41,805 nt of DNA. It comes from DASZTV01 sp035547515. GTDB lineage: Bacteria > Actinomycetota > Actinomycetes > JAFAQI01. Made by a program: the position numbers and the translations under genes. This document shows positions 31,031 through 39,443 of the stretch, piece after piece; positions within the stretch are counted from its first letter, which is position 1; each line of letters opens with the position of its first letter. The stretch spans positions 1-41,805 of the forward strand of contig DASZUS010000006.1 in NCBI GenBank assembly GCA_035547515.1, in the 5' to 3' direction. A model generated the notes under the pieces. It was not told the origin of the DNA and made no database searches. It worked only from the letters and a program-made list of their open reading frames with translations.

Positions 31031-32326
31031 CTAGCGAGTCTGGACGAACAGCCCGCCCTTGCCGATCCAGACGACGCTCGCGCGGCTGCCGTTCGCCGCG
31101 ACGTCGCGGACCACCGACCATGGCCCGAGGGGGAGATCGGAGTCGCCCGACGCCGCCGCCGTACGCACGGCCGAGTCGTGTCGCCCTTCCGGCGTGGTGA
31201 CCTGGTACTGCGTCCAGCCGAGCACCGCCAACTGGTCGCTGATCGCGCCGGCGTCGGTGAACGACGTCGGGCCGCTGTCGTCATAGGACACGACCGCGCT
31301 CGGCGTGCTCCACGACCCGCCCTGGTAGCGGGCCGCGTAGAGCGTGGCGCGCGTGCTCGTCCACGACTGCCACCACATCGCGACCCGGCGATCGGTCAGC
31401 GCGACGGCCGCCTGGGTCGGCGCCCCCGGCTCACCGGTTGCGACGTGGCGTTGCCATCGCCCTCCGGCGAGCCGGAACGCGATGGTCTCCTCGCCCGCGC
31501 TGCTCATCCACTGCAGCGCGACGGAGCGGCCGGAAGCCGATGCCCACAGGTGCGGAGCGGTCCCGTACCCGGACACGCCGGCGGCCAGCGTGACCGGTGC
31601 CAGTCGCTTGCCCGCCGGGCTCAGCCCGCCGCGCTGCAGGTTGCCGGCCGTGCGCGACCGGGTGTCGACGGTGATCGTCGTCCAGCTCGCCGTGACCGCA
31701 CCGGTCGGCGCGATCACGGCGCGGATGTTCACGTGCCGGCCGACGGCGTCGTGCCGCCCGTCCGGGACCAGCGGCGTCACGCGCTGCGCCGCGCGCCAGT
31801 GCCCGGCCGGCGTTAGGACGCGGACGTAGCCGACCCCACCGGTCTGGTAGGCGACGACGCCCCATCCGGACGAGGACAGGAAGAACGTGCTCGGCGCCAC
31901 ATGCTGGTTGGGGATGGTCCTCGGTGCCGTCCACTCCCGGTGCGCGGGTCGTTGTGACCACAGGACGTGCGTGGCGCCGCCGGCGCGCGCGGAAGCGGCC
32001 CAGACCATGACGTCCCTGCCGCTGCCGCCGACGCCCGCGAAGATCGCCTTGGAGGACCTCCCCGCCACCGTCAGCTGCCGGCTTGCCGACCAGCCGCTGC
32101 CGGCGTCCCGGGTCGCGACGGCGGCGACCTGCCCGGAGCCCTGCGTGCGCGGCGCCTGCCACACCACGATCGAGGCACCTGCGGCATTGGTCGCGACCTG
32201 TGGTTCGGCGTAGGCGTTGCTGCTGAGCCGGTGTGGCGCAGCCCACCCGCTCGGGGCCGCACTAGCGGCGGCAGTGGTGGGTAGGGCAAGGGCGATGAGA
32301 CAACCCATCAGGCCGATCCGCTTCAC
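31031..32326 (-). CDS. Secreted beta-propeller-like protein of unknown function
   Basis: 431 residues. The GTG at 32326 is set by a promoter whose -10 lies 6 nt upstream. Signal peptide about 1-23. The mature protein is built of repeated units with the pattern P-x-VA-x-N-AAGA-x-IVVWQ, GGSGRDVMVWAAS, APTGAVTASWTT and DRRVAMWWQSW: about six to seven blades in which a small-residue turn is followed by a V-x-W strand, as in sialidase/propeller-like exported proteins. It has no anchor, no Asp-box cluster and no catalytic residues that I can identify. It may bind carbohydrate or other proteins. Confidence 0.8.
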   Translation of the reverse strand: MKRIGLMGCLIALALPTTAAASAAPSGWAAPHRLSSNAYAEPQVATNAAGASIVVWQAPRTQGSGQVAAVATRDAGSGWSASRQLTVAGRSSKAIFAGVGGSGRDVMVWAASARAGGATHVLWSQRPAHREWTAPRTIPNQHVAPSTFFLSSSGWGVVAYQTGGVGYVRVLTPAGHWRAAQRVTPLVPDGRHDAVGRHVNIRAVIAPTGAVTASWTTITVDTRSRTAGNLQRGGLSPAGKRLAPVTLAAGVSGYGTAPHLWASASGRSVALQWMSSAGEETIAFRLAGGRWQRHVATGEPGAPTQAAVALTDRRVAMWWQSWTSTRATLYAARYQGGSWSTPSAVVSYDDSGPTSFTDAGAISDQLAVLGWTQYQVTTPEGRHDSAVRTAAASGDSDLPLGPWSVVRDVAANGSRASVVWIGKGGLFVQTR

Positions 32327-32332
32327 CGGACC

Positions 32333-32361
32333 AGCGTCAGCCCGATACTTGCATAGGTCAA
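32333..32361 (-). promoter_or_regulatory. Promoter of the secreted propeller-like gene, leaderless
   Basis: On the minus strand TTGACC (32361-32356), 17-nt spacer, GACGCT (32338-32333), then 6 nt to GTG 32326. No SD. Confidence 0.55.
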
Positions 32362-32431
32362 ATACCGCAACTGCGCAGCGGTACGGCGCAGCCTGCGGGC
32401 AAACGCTTCCCCGTGATGCCAGAGTGGGCCG

Positions 32432-33718
32432 ATGATCGACACGGGGGAGGACCGGTCGAGCTCGACCGGTCGCCGGAGCTCACCCATGCCGGTGCCGGCG
32501 GTGCTGGAGGATCTCGCCGGCTGGGCCTGGCGGTTGGTCGTCCTCGGCTTCGTGGTCGTCGAGATCCTCAGGTTCGTCAACCTGCTCTACTTCGTCGTAC
32601 TGCCGTTCTTCGCGGCGCTGTTCGCGACGGCGCTGGCCTACCCGATCGTCAGCTGGCTCGCCCGGCGCGGCATCCCGCGAGCGCTGGCCACCTGGCTCAC
32701 CGTGATCGTCGTCGGGGTGATCTCGGTAGGTGTCGGCATCTTCGTGATCAACCGCGCGGTCAGCCAGTACTCGGACCTGGTGACGCAGGTCGACGCAGCG
32801 GTCACCAAGTTCCAGCACTTCCTGACCACTGACCTGCACGTCAAGTCGTCCTCGACGTCGAGCGTCTCGAAGACCATCACCGACTACCTGCAGGCGCACC
32901 AGTCGGCGATCGCCTCGGGTGCGCTCAATGGGATCACCACCGTCGGGGAGACGCTCGCGGGCGCCGTGCTGTGGTTCTTCATGACGTTCTTCTTGCTCTA
33001 CGACGGGCGCAACATCTGGGAGTGGTTCGTCGGCCTGCTCCCGCCCAGAGGCCGGATCCGGGCGCAGATCGCCGGCGAGCAGGCCTGGGGCCGGCTGTCC
33101 GGGTTCGTCCACGGCACGTTCATCATCGCGGTGGTCCACGGCGTCGTCGCGGCCATCGCGCTGTCGGCAATGGGGGTCCCGCTGGTCGCGCCGCTCGCGC
33201 TGCTCATCTTCTTCGGCAGCTTCCTGCCGATCGTGGGCTCGATCTTCTTCGGCGCGCTGGCTGTCGCGGTCACCTTCGTCACCCAGGGCTGGGTCCTCGG
33301 CGTCGTGCTGATCGGCATCCTGGTCATCGACAACCAGATCGAGGCACACGTCCTCCAGCCGTTCCTCGTCGGTCGCTACGTGCGGCTGCACCCGCTGGCC
33401 GTGGCGGTTTCGATCGCGGCAGGCACGGTCATCGAAGGGATCGCCGGCGCGGTCCTCGCGGTGCCGGTGGTGGCGGTGCTCTACGCGGTCATCTACTCAT
33501 TGGCCACGGGAGGGGATCCGCTGCCGGACTCGGACGCACCCCTCGACGCCGGGCCGGGCATCGAGACCATGGGCGGTGACGCCGCGGAACCGGGGAAGAA
33601 GACGGCGCGCGCCAGGAAGACCGCGCCGGCGAAGAAGTCGGCGCCAGCGAAGAAGTCAGCGCCAGCGAAGCGATCTGCACCGGCGAAGCGGGCAGCTTCC
33701 CGGTCCACAGCCCGCTGA
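32432..33718 (+). CDS. AI-2E family (PerM/UPF0118) transporter with H1-like basic tail
   Basis: 428 residues. The AI-2 exporter/PerM fold has about eight membrane helices: LRFVNLLYFVVLPFFAALFATALAYPIVSWLARRGIPRALA at the start, a long periplasmic region (about 110-165), GRIRAQIAGEQAWGRLSGFVHGTF, GVPLVAPLALLIFFGSFLPIVGSIFFG and DNQIEAHVLQPFLVGRYVRLHPL. Substrates of this family are poorly defined. After the last helix comes an acidic segment and a 40-residue Lys/Arg-Ala-Pro tail with four APAK-type repeats, like a histone H1/HupB tail. It could bind nucleic acid or the membrane surface. Start ATG 32432. Confidence 0.88.
   Translation: MIDTGEDRSSSTGRRSSPMPVPAVLEDLAGWAWRLVVLGFVVVEILRFVNLLYFVVLPFFAALFATALAYPIVSWLARRGIPRALATWLTVIVVGVISVGVGIFVINRAVSQYSDLVTQVDAAVTKFQHFLTTDLHVKSSSTSSVSKTITDYLQAHQSAIASGALNGITTVGETLAGAVLWFFMTFFLLYDGRNIWEWFVGLLPPRGRIRAQIAGEQAWGRLSGFVHGTFIIAVVHGVVAAIALSAMGVPLVAPLALLIFFGSFLPIVGSIFFGALAVAVTFVTQGWVLGVVLIGILVIDNQIEAHVLQPFLVGRYVRLHPLAVAVSIAAGTVIEGIAGAVLAVPVVAVLYAVIYSLATGGDPLPDSDAPLDAGPGIETMGGDAAEPGKKTARARKTAPAKKSAPAKKSAPAKRSAPAKRAASRSTAR
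33623..33694 (+). repeat. Four 18-bp tandem repeats encoding (K/R)-S-A-P-A-K units
   Basis: Units start at 33623, 33641, 33659 and 33677. Units 1 and 2 differ at two bases; unit 4 is the most diverged. They code for the basic tail of the transporter and could vary in number between strains. Confidence 0.85.
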
Positions 33719-33761
33719 GCTCACCGCCGGGCGCGTCGTAGGCAGCGCCGACGGTGGCCGC

Positions 33762-34784
33762 GTGCGCCGCCGCCGCTTGCTGACCGTTGTCGTCATGGCG
33801 CTAGGGCTGATCGCCTGGCAGTCGACGCGCGGTTGCGCGCCGCCGCGGGCGGTGCTTCCGCTCGTGGCGCCGGCGGCGGCAGCGGGAGACCGGGTGATCG
33901 TCGAGCCGGACGACGGGATGGCCGTGATCGACGACCTGCTCGGCTCGGCCAGGCGCAGTCTCGACCTCGAGATATACGAGCTGGACGACCCATCCGCCGA
34001 GCTTGCCCTCGCCGCTGACGCCGCGCGTGGCGTTCGGGTAAGGGTGATCCTCGACCGGCGGCTCGAGCAGGTGCGCAACCTCGCGGCGTACGAGTTCTTG
34101 CACAGCCGTGGCGTCGAGGTCGCCTGGTCGTCGCCGCGGTTCTTCGCAACCCACGAGAAGGCGTTCGTCATCGATCGCACGACCGCCGTGGTGATGTCGC
34201 TGAACCTCACCAGCCGCTACTACGCCACTAGCCGTGACGTCGCGGTGGTCGACCGGGACCCCGCGGATGTCGCGGCGATCGAGTCGGTCTTCGACGCAGA
34301 CCTGCACGGCGGCGGGTCATCCACGCCGGCAGCCGACGACCTGGTGTGGAGCCCGGGTCAGTCGTCCGCGGACCTGCTCGCCCTCATCGCCCGGGCGCGG
34401 GTATCGGTGGCGCTGGAGTCGGAGGAGCTCAGCAGCCCCGCCGTGGTGCGGGCACTGGTGGCGGCCGCCGGCCGTGGGGTCCGGGTGAGCGTCGCGATGA
34501 CCTACTCGCCCGATTGGCGTCCGGCGTTCGCTGCGTTACGCCGCGTCGGCGCGCAAGTCCACGTGATGTACGGCGAGCGCCCGCTGTACCTGCACGCGAA
34601 GCTGATGGCGATTGACGCAGGGACACCTCGCGGCATCGCCTTCGTCGGGTCGGAGAACCTCACCGACGCCTCTCTGCTTCACGACCGCGAGCTCGGCCTG
34701 GTGCTCCTCGACCGGGCGGACGTCAGCCGGATCGCGACGGTCATCGCGACCGACTTCGCGGACGCGTCGCCCTGGACCGGCTAG
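33762..34784 (+). CDS. Phospholipase D-like protein with two HKD motifs, membrane or secreted
   Basis: 340 residues from GTG 33762; the frame is open further upstream but only across the basic tail of the preceding gene. A basic N-terminus and one hydrophobic segment (RRRRLLTVVVMALGLIAW) form a signal peptide or anchor. Two phosphodiesterase domains follow, each with an intact HxKxxxxD motif: HEKAFVID with SLNLT, and HAKLMAID with GSENLT. This is the layout of PLD/cardiolipin synthase family enzymes, which move or cleave phosphatidyl groups, or of Nuc-type nucleases. The two domains with extracellular location favour lipid or nucleic-acid hydrolysis outside the membrane. The stop TAG overlaps that of convergent pepN (CTAG). 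Confidence 0.85.
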   Translation: MRRRRLLTVVVMALGLIAWQSTRGCAPPRAVLPLVAPAAAAGDRVIVEPDDGMAVIDDLLGSARRSLDLEIYELDDPSAELALAADAARGVRVRVILDRRLEQVRNLAAYEFLHSRGVEVAWSSPRFFATHEKAFVIDRTTAVVMSLNLTSRYYATSRDVAVVDRDPADVAAIESVFDADLHGGGSSTPAADDLVWSPGQSSADLLALIARARVSVALESEELSSPAVVRALVAAAGRGVRVSVAMTYSPDWRPAFAALRRVGAQVHVMYGERPLYLHAKLMAIDAGTPRGIAFVGSENLTDASLLHDRELGLVLLDRADVSRIATVIATDFADASPWTG

Positions 34785-37309
34785 CGCGGGTTGGCGATGT
34801 CGACGTCGCGGGCGCGCAACGCGCGAGCGAGGGAGTCCCGCGCCTCGATCAGGGTCCGCCGCAGCGCGGCACCCGGCTGCTCGTCGCGCAGGTAGGCCTC
34901 GGTGCGCTCGATCGTCGAGTGCTCGCTGACCCACATCGGGTAGAGCCCGGCGATGATCTGCTCGGCCATCTCGTGCGAGCGGGTGCGGTAGACCTCACCG
35001 ATCGAGGCGAAGTAGCGGTCGAGGTAGGGCTCGAGCAGTTCCCGCTGCTCGAAGCTCACGAACCCCGCGATCGTCGCGGCGAGCTCGGCGTTCGGCAGTG
35101 AGTCCTCCTCGACCATCGATCGCCAGGCCTCCGCCTTGGCCTCCGCGGTCGGTCGAGCGGCTCGCAGCGTGAGCGCGTAGCGGCGGCCGGCCGAAGTGGC
35201 GTCGCGCGCCAGCTCGGCGTCGATCGCCTCCTCGCCGGCGCGGCCCTTCGCGACCAGGCGCCGCAGCAGGAGCCACCGCAGATCGGTGTCGACGACCAGA
35301 CCTTCGACGACCTCGTCACCGGACAGGAGGGCGGCCAGCCGAGCCAGCTGCGCGTCGTCCATCGCGTTCGTGGCCGCGGATCTGGCGTAGGCCAGCTGCA
35401 GCCCGCTGCCGGGTTCGCTCGCGTCGAGCCGCTCGAACACGGTCGCGGCGAGGCGCTGCCGTCGCTGCTCCGCTCGAGCCGGGTCGCCGTACGGGTCGAT
35501 CGCCTGGCTCGCCAGCCGGAGCAGCGCCTCGACGGTGCCGACCTCGGTCTCGTGGCCGATGCCGCCAAGGACCAGGTCGAGGTAGTCGCCGACGCTGACC
35601 TCGGCATCGCGCGCCATGTCCCAGGCGGCGGTCCAGCACAGCGCCCTGGCGAGCGGGTCGTGCAGCCGCCCGATCGAGGAGACGAGGGTGTGCCACGACC
35701 GGTCGTCGAGGCGGATCTTGGCGTAGGTGAGGTCGTCGTCGTTGAGCAGCAGCAGGTCGGGCTGCGCGATGCCGACGAGCTCCGGCACCTCGCTCCTGGC
35801 GCCGGCCACGTCGACCTCGACCTGGTTGACCCGCTCCAGTCCGTCGGCGGAGTCCGCGTAGAGGCCGATCCGCACGCGGTGCGAGCGCAGCGTCGGGTGC
35901 TCGGCGGTTGCGGTCTGCTCCACGGCGAACGTGGTGAACCGGCCCTCGCCATCAGTCTCGAACGAGGGACGCAGCGTGTTGACGCCAGCGGTCTGCAGCC
36001 ACTCCTGGGCCCACGCCGACATGTCACGCCCACTCGCGGCCTCCAGTGCGGACAGGAAGTCGGGCAGCGTCGTGTTGGCGTAGGCATGCCGGGCGAAGTA
36101 GGCGCGGGTGGCCGCGAAGAAGGTGTCCTCGCCCACCCAGTGCGACAGCAGCTTGAGCACGGACGCGCCCTTGGCGTAGGTGATGCCGTCGAAGTTCGAC
36201 AGGACCGCTTCGATGTCGACGATGTCCGCGGCGATCGGGTGGGTGGTCGCCAGCTGGTCCTGACGGTAGGCCCAGGTCTTCTCGATGTTGCAGAACGACG
36301 TCCATGCGTCGTGCCAGCGGGTGTGCAGCGCGGTGACGTGAGTCGAGACGTACTCCGCGAACGACTCGTTGAGCCAGAGGTCGTCCCACCAGCGCATCGT
36401 GACCAGGTCGCCGAACCACATGTGCGCCATCTCGTGCAGCACCGTGATCGCGCGACGCTCGTACGACGCGTCGGTCTGGCGGGAGCGGAAGACGTACTGC
36501 TCGGTGAAGGTGATGCAGCCGGCGTTCTCCATCGCTCCGGCGTTGAACTCGGGCACGAAAACCTGGTCGTACTTCGGCCAGGGGTAGCGCGTCTCGAACA
36601 GCTGGTGATAGGCGTCGAAGCCCTGCCGAGTGATCTCGATGATGTCGTCGGCGTCGAGGTACTGCACCAGCGACTTGCGGCAGTAGACGCCGAGCGGGAT
36701 GCCGTCGTGCTCCGCGGTGCTGCCTTCGTAGCGGCCGGCAACGATCGCGGTGATGTAGCTCGACTGGACCGGCGTCGGCTCGAAGACGTGATGCCCGCCC
36801 GTGGTCTGCGACGGCATGTTCGACAGCACCAGCCACTCTTCCGGCGCGTCGACGACGAAGCGGAAGCTGGATTTCAGATCGGGCTGGTCGAAGCAGGCGA
36901 ACATCCGGTGGGCGTCGAAGGTCTCGAACTGCGTGTAGAGGTAGACCTCGTCGTCGACCGGGTCGACGAAGCGGTGCAGGCCCTCGCCGGAGCGCGAGTA
37001 CCGGCAGCGCGCGACCACCGTGAGCTCGTTGGTGCCCGCGGCCGGGCTGATCGTGAGCCGCCGCCCGGTGAAGCCGGCGGGATCGACCGTCTCGCCGTTG
37101 AGCGTCGCGGACTCGATGCGGTCCGCGGTGATGTCGATGTGCGTCGTCGCCCCCGCCTCCGCGCACTCGAACGCCACGGTCGACGTCGACCGGAACGTCT
37201 CGGGCTCCTCGATCGCGGTCGTCAGGTCGAGGTGGACGTCGTAGGAAGTGACGTCGAGCAGGCGGCTGCGCTCCGCAGCCTCGTCGCGGGTCAGGTTCTC
37301 AGCAGACAC
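34781..37309 (-). CDS. pepN: Aminopeptidase N (M1 family zinc metallopeptidase)
   Basis: 842 residues, usual for actinobacterial PepN. It removes N-terminal amino acids from peptides in the cytoplasm. Motifs: GAMEN exopeptidase signature (about 257), zinc site HEMAHMWFGDLVT with HExxH and the second zinc ligand Glu in LWLNESFAEY, and the C-terminal ERAP1-like helical domain. GTG 37309 is the start; CAAACT lies 7 nt upstream, and no SD is obvious. It is divergent from the nitroreductase-like gene, as recalled for Rv2467 and Rv2466c. Confidence 0.96.
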   Translation of the reverse strand: MSAENLTRDEAAERSRLLDVTSYDVHLDLTTAIEEPETFRSTSTVAFECAEAGATTHIDITADRIESATLNGETVDPAGFTGRRLTISPAAGTNELTVVARCRYSRSGEGLHRFVDPVDDEVYLYTQFETFDAHRMFACFDQPDLKSSFRFVVDAPEEWLVLSNMPSQTTGGHHVFEPTPVQSSYITAIVAGRYEGSTAEHDGIPLGVYCRKSLVQYLDADDIIEITRQGFDAYHQLFETRYPWPKYDQVFVPEFNAGAMENAGCITFTEQYVFRSRQTDASYERRAITVLHEMAHMWFGDLVTMRWWDDLWLNESFAEYVSTHVTALHTRWHDAWTSFCNIEKTWAYRQDQLATTHPIAADIVDIEAVLSNFDGITYAKGASVLKLLSHWVGEDTFFAATRAYFARHAYANTTLPDFLSALEAASGRDMSAWAQEWLQTAGVNTLRPSFETDGEGRFTTFAVEQTATAEHPTLRSHRVRIGLYADSADGLERVNQVEVDVAGARSEVPELVGIAQPDLLLLNDDDLTYAKIRLDDRSWHTLVSSIGRLHDPLARALCWTAAWDMARDAEVSVGDYLDLVLGGIGHETEVGTVEALLRLASQAIDPYGDPARAEQRRQRLAATVFERLDASEPGSGLQLAYARSAATNAMDDAQLARLAALLSGDEVVEGLVVDTDLRWLLLRRLVAKGRAGEEAIDAELARDATSAGRRYALTLRAARPTAEAKAEAWRSMVEEDSLPNAELAATIAGFVSFEQRELLEPYLDRYFASIGEVYRTRSHEMAEQIIAGLYPMWVSEHSTIERTEAYLRDEQPGAALRRTLIEARDSLARALRARDVDIANPR

Positions 37310-37319
37310 CTGCCCGAGT

Positions 37320-37347
37320 TTGGCACGAGGGCGTTGGGGGCTAATCT
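37320..37347 (+). promoter_or_regulatory. Promoter of the DsbA/nitroreductase-like gene, leaderless
   Basis: TTGGCA (37320-37325), 16-nt spacer, TAATCT (37342-37347), 7 nt to ATG 37355. It is the best -35/-10 pair in the window and overlaps the upstream region of divergent pepN. Confidence 0.65.
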
Positions 37348-37354
37348 AGTTGCA

Positions 37355-37957
37355 ATGGCAACAATCGCCGACTTCTGGTTCGACCCGCTCTGCCCCTGGG
37401 CTTGGCTCACCTCCCGCTGGATGCTCGAGGTCGAGAAGGTGCGCGATGTCGAGGTCAGCTGGCACGTGATGAGCCTGGGCGTTCTCAACGAGGAGCGCGA
37501 CCTGGGCGAGAGCTACAACGAGCTGATGAAGAAGACGTGGGGTCCGGTGCGTGTCTGCATCGCCGCGGAGCAGGCCAACGGCGCAGAGGTTCTCGGCTCG
37601 CTCTACACGGCGATCGGCACCCGCTTCCACCCCGGCGGACAGGACAAGGACCGCGAGACGGTGGCCGCGGCACTCGCCGACGCGGGCCTGGCGCCTGAGC
37701 TGATCGAGGCCTGGGACGACCCGTCGTACGACGAGGCGCTGCGCGCGTCGCACGCGGCGGGCATCTCGCTGGTGGGGATGGACGTCGGAACCCCGATCAT
37801 CCGGGTCGGCGCATCGGCCTTCTTCGGCCCGGTCGTGACGCCGGCGCCCAGGGGCGAGGCGGCCGGCAAGCTGTGGGACGGCGTCCTGCTCGTTGCGCAG
37901 ACCCCGGGGTTCTACGAGATCAAGCGCAGCCGCGACGAGAGCCCGTCCTTCGAGTAG
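37355..37957 (+). CDS. DsbA-family protein, mycothiol-dependent nitroreductase type (CPWA variant)
   Basis: 200 residues. Closest in memory to Rv2466c: ADFWFDPLCPWAWLTSRWMLEVEKVRD, then HVMSLGVLNEERD, MKKTWGPVRVCIAAEQANG, LYTAIGTRFHPGG, and DVGTPIIRVGASAFFGPV with the cis-Pro loop. Rv2466c uses a CPWC pair with mycothiol to reduce nitro compounds and respond to oxidative stress. Here the motif is CPWA: Cys13 is kept and the resolving Cys is Ala16. The protein could work by a monothiol mechanism with mycothiol, but not by dithiol exchange. The gene starts at a leaderless promoter. Confidence 0.9.
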   Translation: MATIADFWFDPLCPWAWLTSRWMLEVEKVRDVEVSWHVMSLGVLNEERDLGESYNELMKKTWGPVRVCIAAEQANGAEVLGSLYTAIGTRFHPGGQDKDRETVAAALADAGLAPELIEAWDDPSYDEALRASHAAGISLVGMDVGTPIIRVGASAFFGPVVTPAPRGEAAGKLWDGVLLVAQTPGFYEIKRSRDESPSFE

Positions 37958-37977
37958 CCGCGCGTGCCGGCCGGGCA

Positions 37978-37983
37978 TACGCT
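37978..37983 (+). promoter_or_regulatory. -10-like hexamer TACGCT of the aldehyde dehydrogenase gene
   Basis: TACGCT ends 7 nt before ATG 37991 and no SD is present. No good -35 is seen. Confidence 0.4.
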
Positions 37984-37990
37984 CGGCGGC

Positions 37991-39412
37991 ATGACCGAGC
38001 CGACCGTCCGCGACACCTTTTACATCGACAGCCAGTGGGTTTCGCCCGCCGGCCAGGAGTTCATCGAGGTCGAGAACCCCGCGACCGAGCAGATCATCGG
38101 CAAGGTGCCTTCGGGCAGCGCTGCCGACGTGGACCGTGCGGTCGTCGCGGCGCGCGCCGCCTTCGAGGGCTGGTCGGAGACCGCGCCTGAAGAGCGGGCG
38201 AAGTTCCTGACCCGCCTGCAGGAGGCGATGGCGAGCCGGATGGACGAGGTCGCGCGAACCATCTCGGCCGAGATGGGCGCGCCGCTGAAGTTCGCTCAGC
38301 TGGTGCAGGCCGGTCTTCCGCTCTCGGACATCGCTACCGCGGCCAGCACCGTGGGCGAGATCAAGTGGACCGAGCAGATCGGCAACTCCACGGTCGTCCT
38401 CGAGCCGGTCGGCGTCGTCGGCGCCATCACCCCATGGAACTACCCGCTGCACCAGGTGACGGCGAAGATCGGCGGAGCGCTGGCCGCCGGCTGCACCGTG
38501 GTCCTCAAGCCCAGCGAGCTCTCGCCGCTGTCGGCGTACTTGCTCTTCGAGGCCATTCACGAGATCGGGCTGCCGCCGGGTGTCGTGAACCTCGTCACCG
38601 GCTACGGCCCGACGGTCGGCGAGGCGATCGCGTCGCACCCCGACGTGGACATGGTGTCGTTCACCGGGTCCACCCGCGCCGGCACCCGCGTCGCCGAGCT
38701 CGGCGCCGCCACGGTCAAGAAGATCGCGCTCGAGCTCGGCGGCAAGAGCGCGAACGTGATCCTGCCCGATGCCGACCTGAAGAAGGCCGTGAAGCTCGGG
38801 CTGGCGAACTGCTTCATCAACTCCGGCCAGACCTGCACCGCATGGACCCGGATGCTGGTCCACGAGTCGCAGTACGACGAGGCGGTGCAGCTCGCGGCCG
38901 AGGGCGCTGCGGCGTACGCCACGGGCGACCCGCTCGAGGAGAGCACCCGGCTCGGACCGCTGGTCTCAGCAACGCAGCGCGAGCGCGTCGTGGGCTACAT
39001 CGAGAAGGGGATCGCGGAGGGCGCTCGCGTGGTGGCCGGTGGCGCCGAGCGGCCGCGCGAGAAGGGCCACTTCGTCAGCGCCACGGTCTTCGCCGACGTG
39101 ACGACGGACATGACGATCGCGCAGGAGGAGATCTTCGGGCCGGTCCTGTCGATCATCAAGTACTCCGACGAGGAGGAGGCGCTGCGGATCGCCAACGACT
39201 CGCAGTACGGTCTCGCGGGCGCCGTCTGGGCGGGTGACCAGGACAAGGCGATCGCCTTCGCCCGGAAGATGAAGACCGGCCAGGTGGACGTCAACGGCGG
39301 GTCGTTCAACCCGGTCGCGCCGTTCGGTGGATACAAGCGTTCGGGCATCGGCCGCGAGCTCGGTCGCTACGGCATCGAGGAGTTCCTGCAGCCGAAGTCG
39401 ATGCAGCTGTAG
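37991..39412 (+). CDS. Aldehyde dehydrogenase family protein
   Basis: 473 residues. NAD(P)-dependent oxidation of an aldehyde to the acid. Active-site residues are complete: Asn150 in TPWNYP, Lys173 in VLKPSE, Glu248 in ELGGKS and Cys282 in SGQTC. The FGGYKRSGIGRELG and EEFLQPKSMQL C-terminus is typical. The substrate cannot be told. It stands between the nitroreductase-like gene and rpiB, which are adjacent in M. tuberculosis as I recall (Rv2466c-Rv2465c), so it looks inserted into that pair. Confidence 0.95.
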   Translation: MTEPTVRDTFYIDSQWVSPAGQEFIEVENPATEQIIGKVPSGSAADVDRAVVAARAAFEGWSETAPEERAKFLTRLQEAMASRMDEVARTISAEMGAPLKFAQLVQAGLPLSDIATAASTVGEIKWTEQIGNSTVVLEPVGVVGAITPWNYPLHQVTAKIGGALAAGCTVVLKPSELSPLSAYLLFEAIHEIGLPPGVVNLVTGYGPTVGEAIASHPDVDMVSFTGSTRAGTRVAELGAATVKKIALELGGKSANVILPDADLKKAVKLGLANCFINSGQTCTAWTRMLVHESQYDEAVQLAAEGAAAYATGDPLEESTRLGPLVSATQRERVVGYIEKGIAEGARVVAGGAERPREKGHFVSATVFADVTTDMTIAQEEIFGPVLSIIKYSDEEEALRIANDSQYGLAGAVWAGDQDKAIAFARKMKTGQVDVNGGSFNPVAPFGGYKRSGIGRELGRYGIEEFLQPKSMQL

Positions 39413-39431
39413 CGCGCGGCGCGGCCTTCGA

Positions 39432-39437
39432 GATACT
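39432..39437 (+). promoter_or_regulatory. -10-like hexamer GATACT of rpiB
   Basis: GATACT ends 6 nt before ATG 39444; no SD. No clear -35. Confidence 0.35.
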
Positions 39438-39443
39438 TCGCGC

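Noticed and set aside
35552..37354. Extension of the nitroreductase-like gene upstream to 35552
   Set aside because: It would be antisense to pepN; homology begins at ATG 37355, which has its own promoter.
37346..38863. 505-codon minus-strand frame opposite the aldehyde dehydrogenase
   Set aside because: The catalytic residues are all on the plus strand; the minus frame has no recognisable domain.
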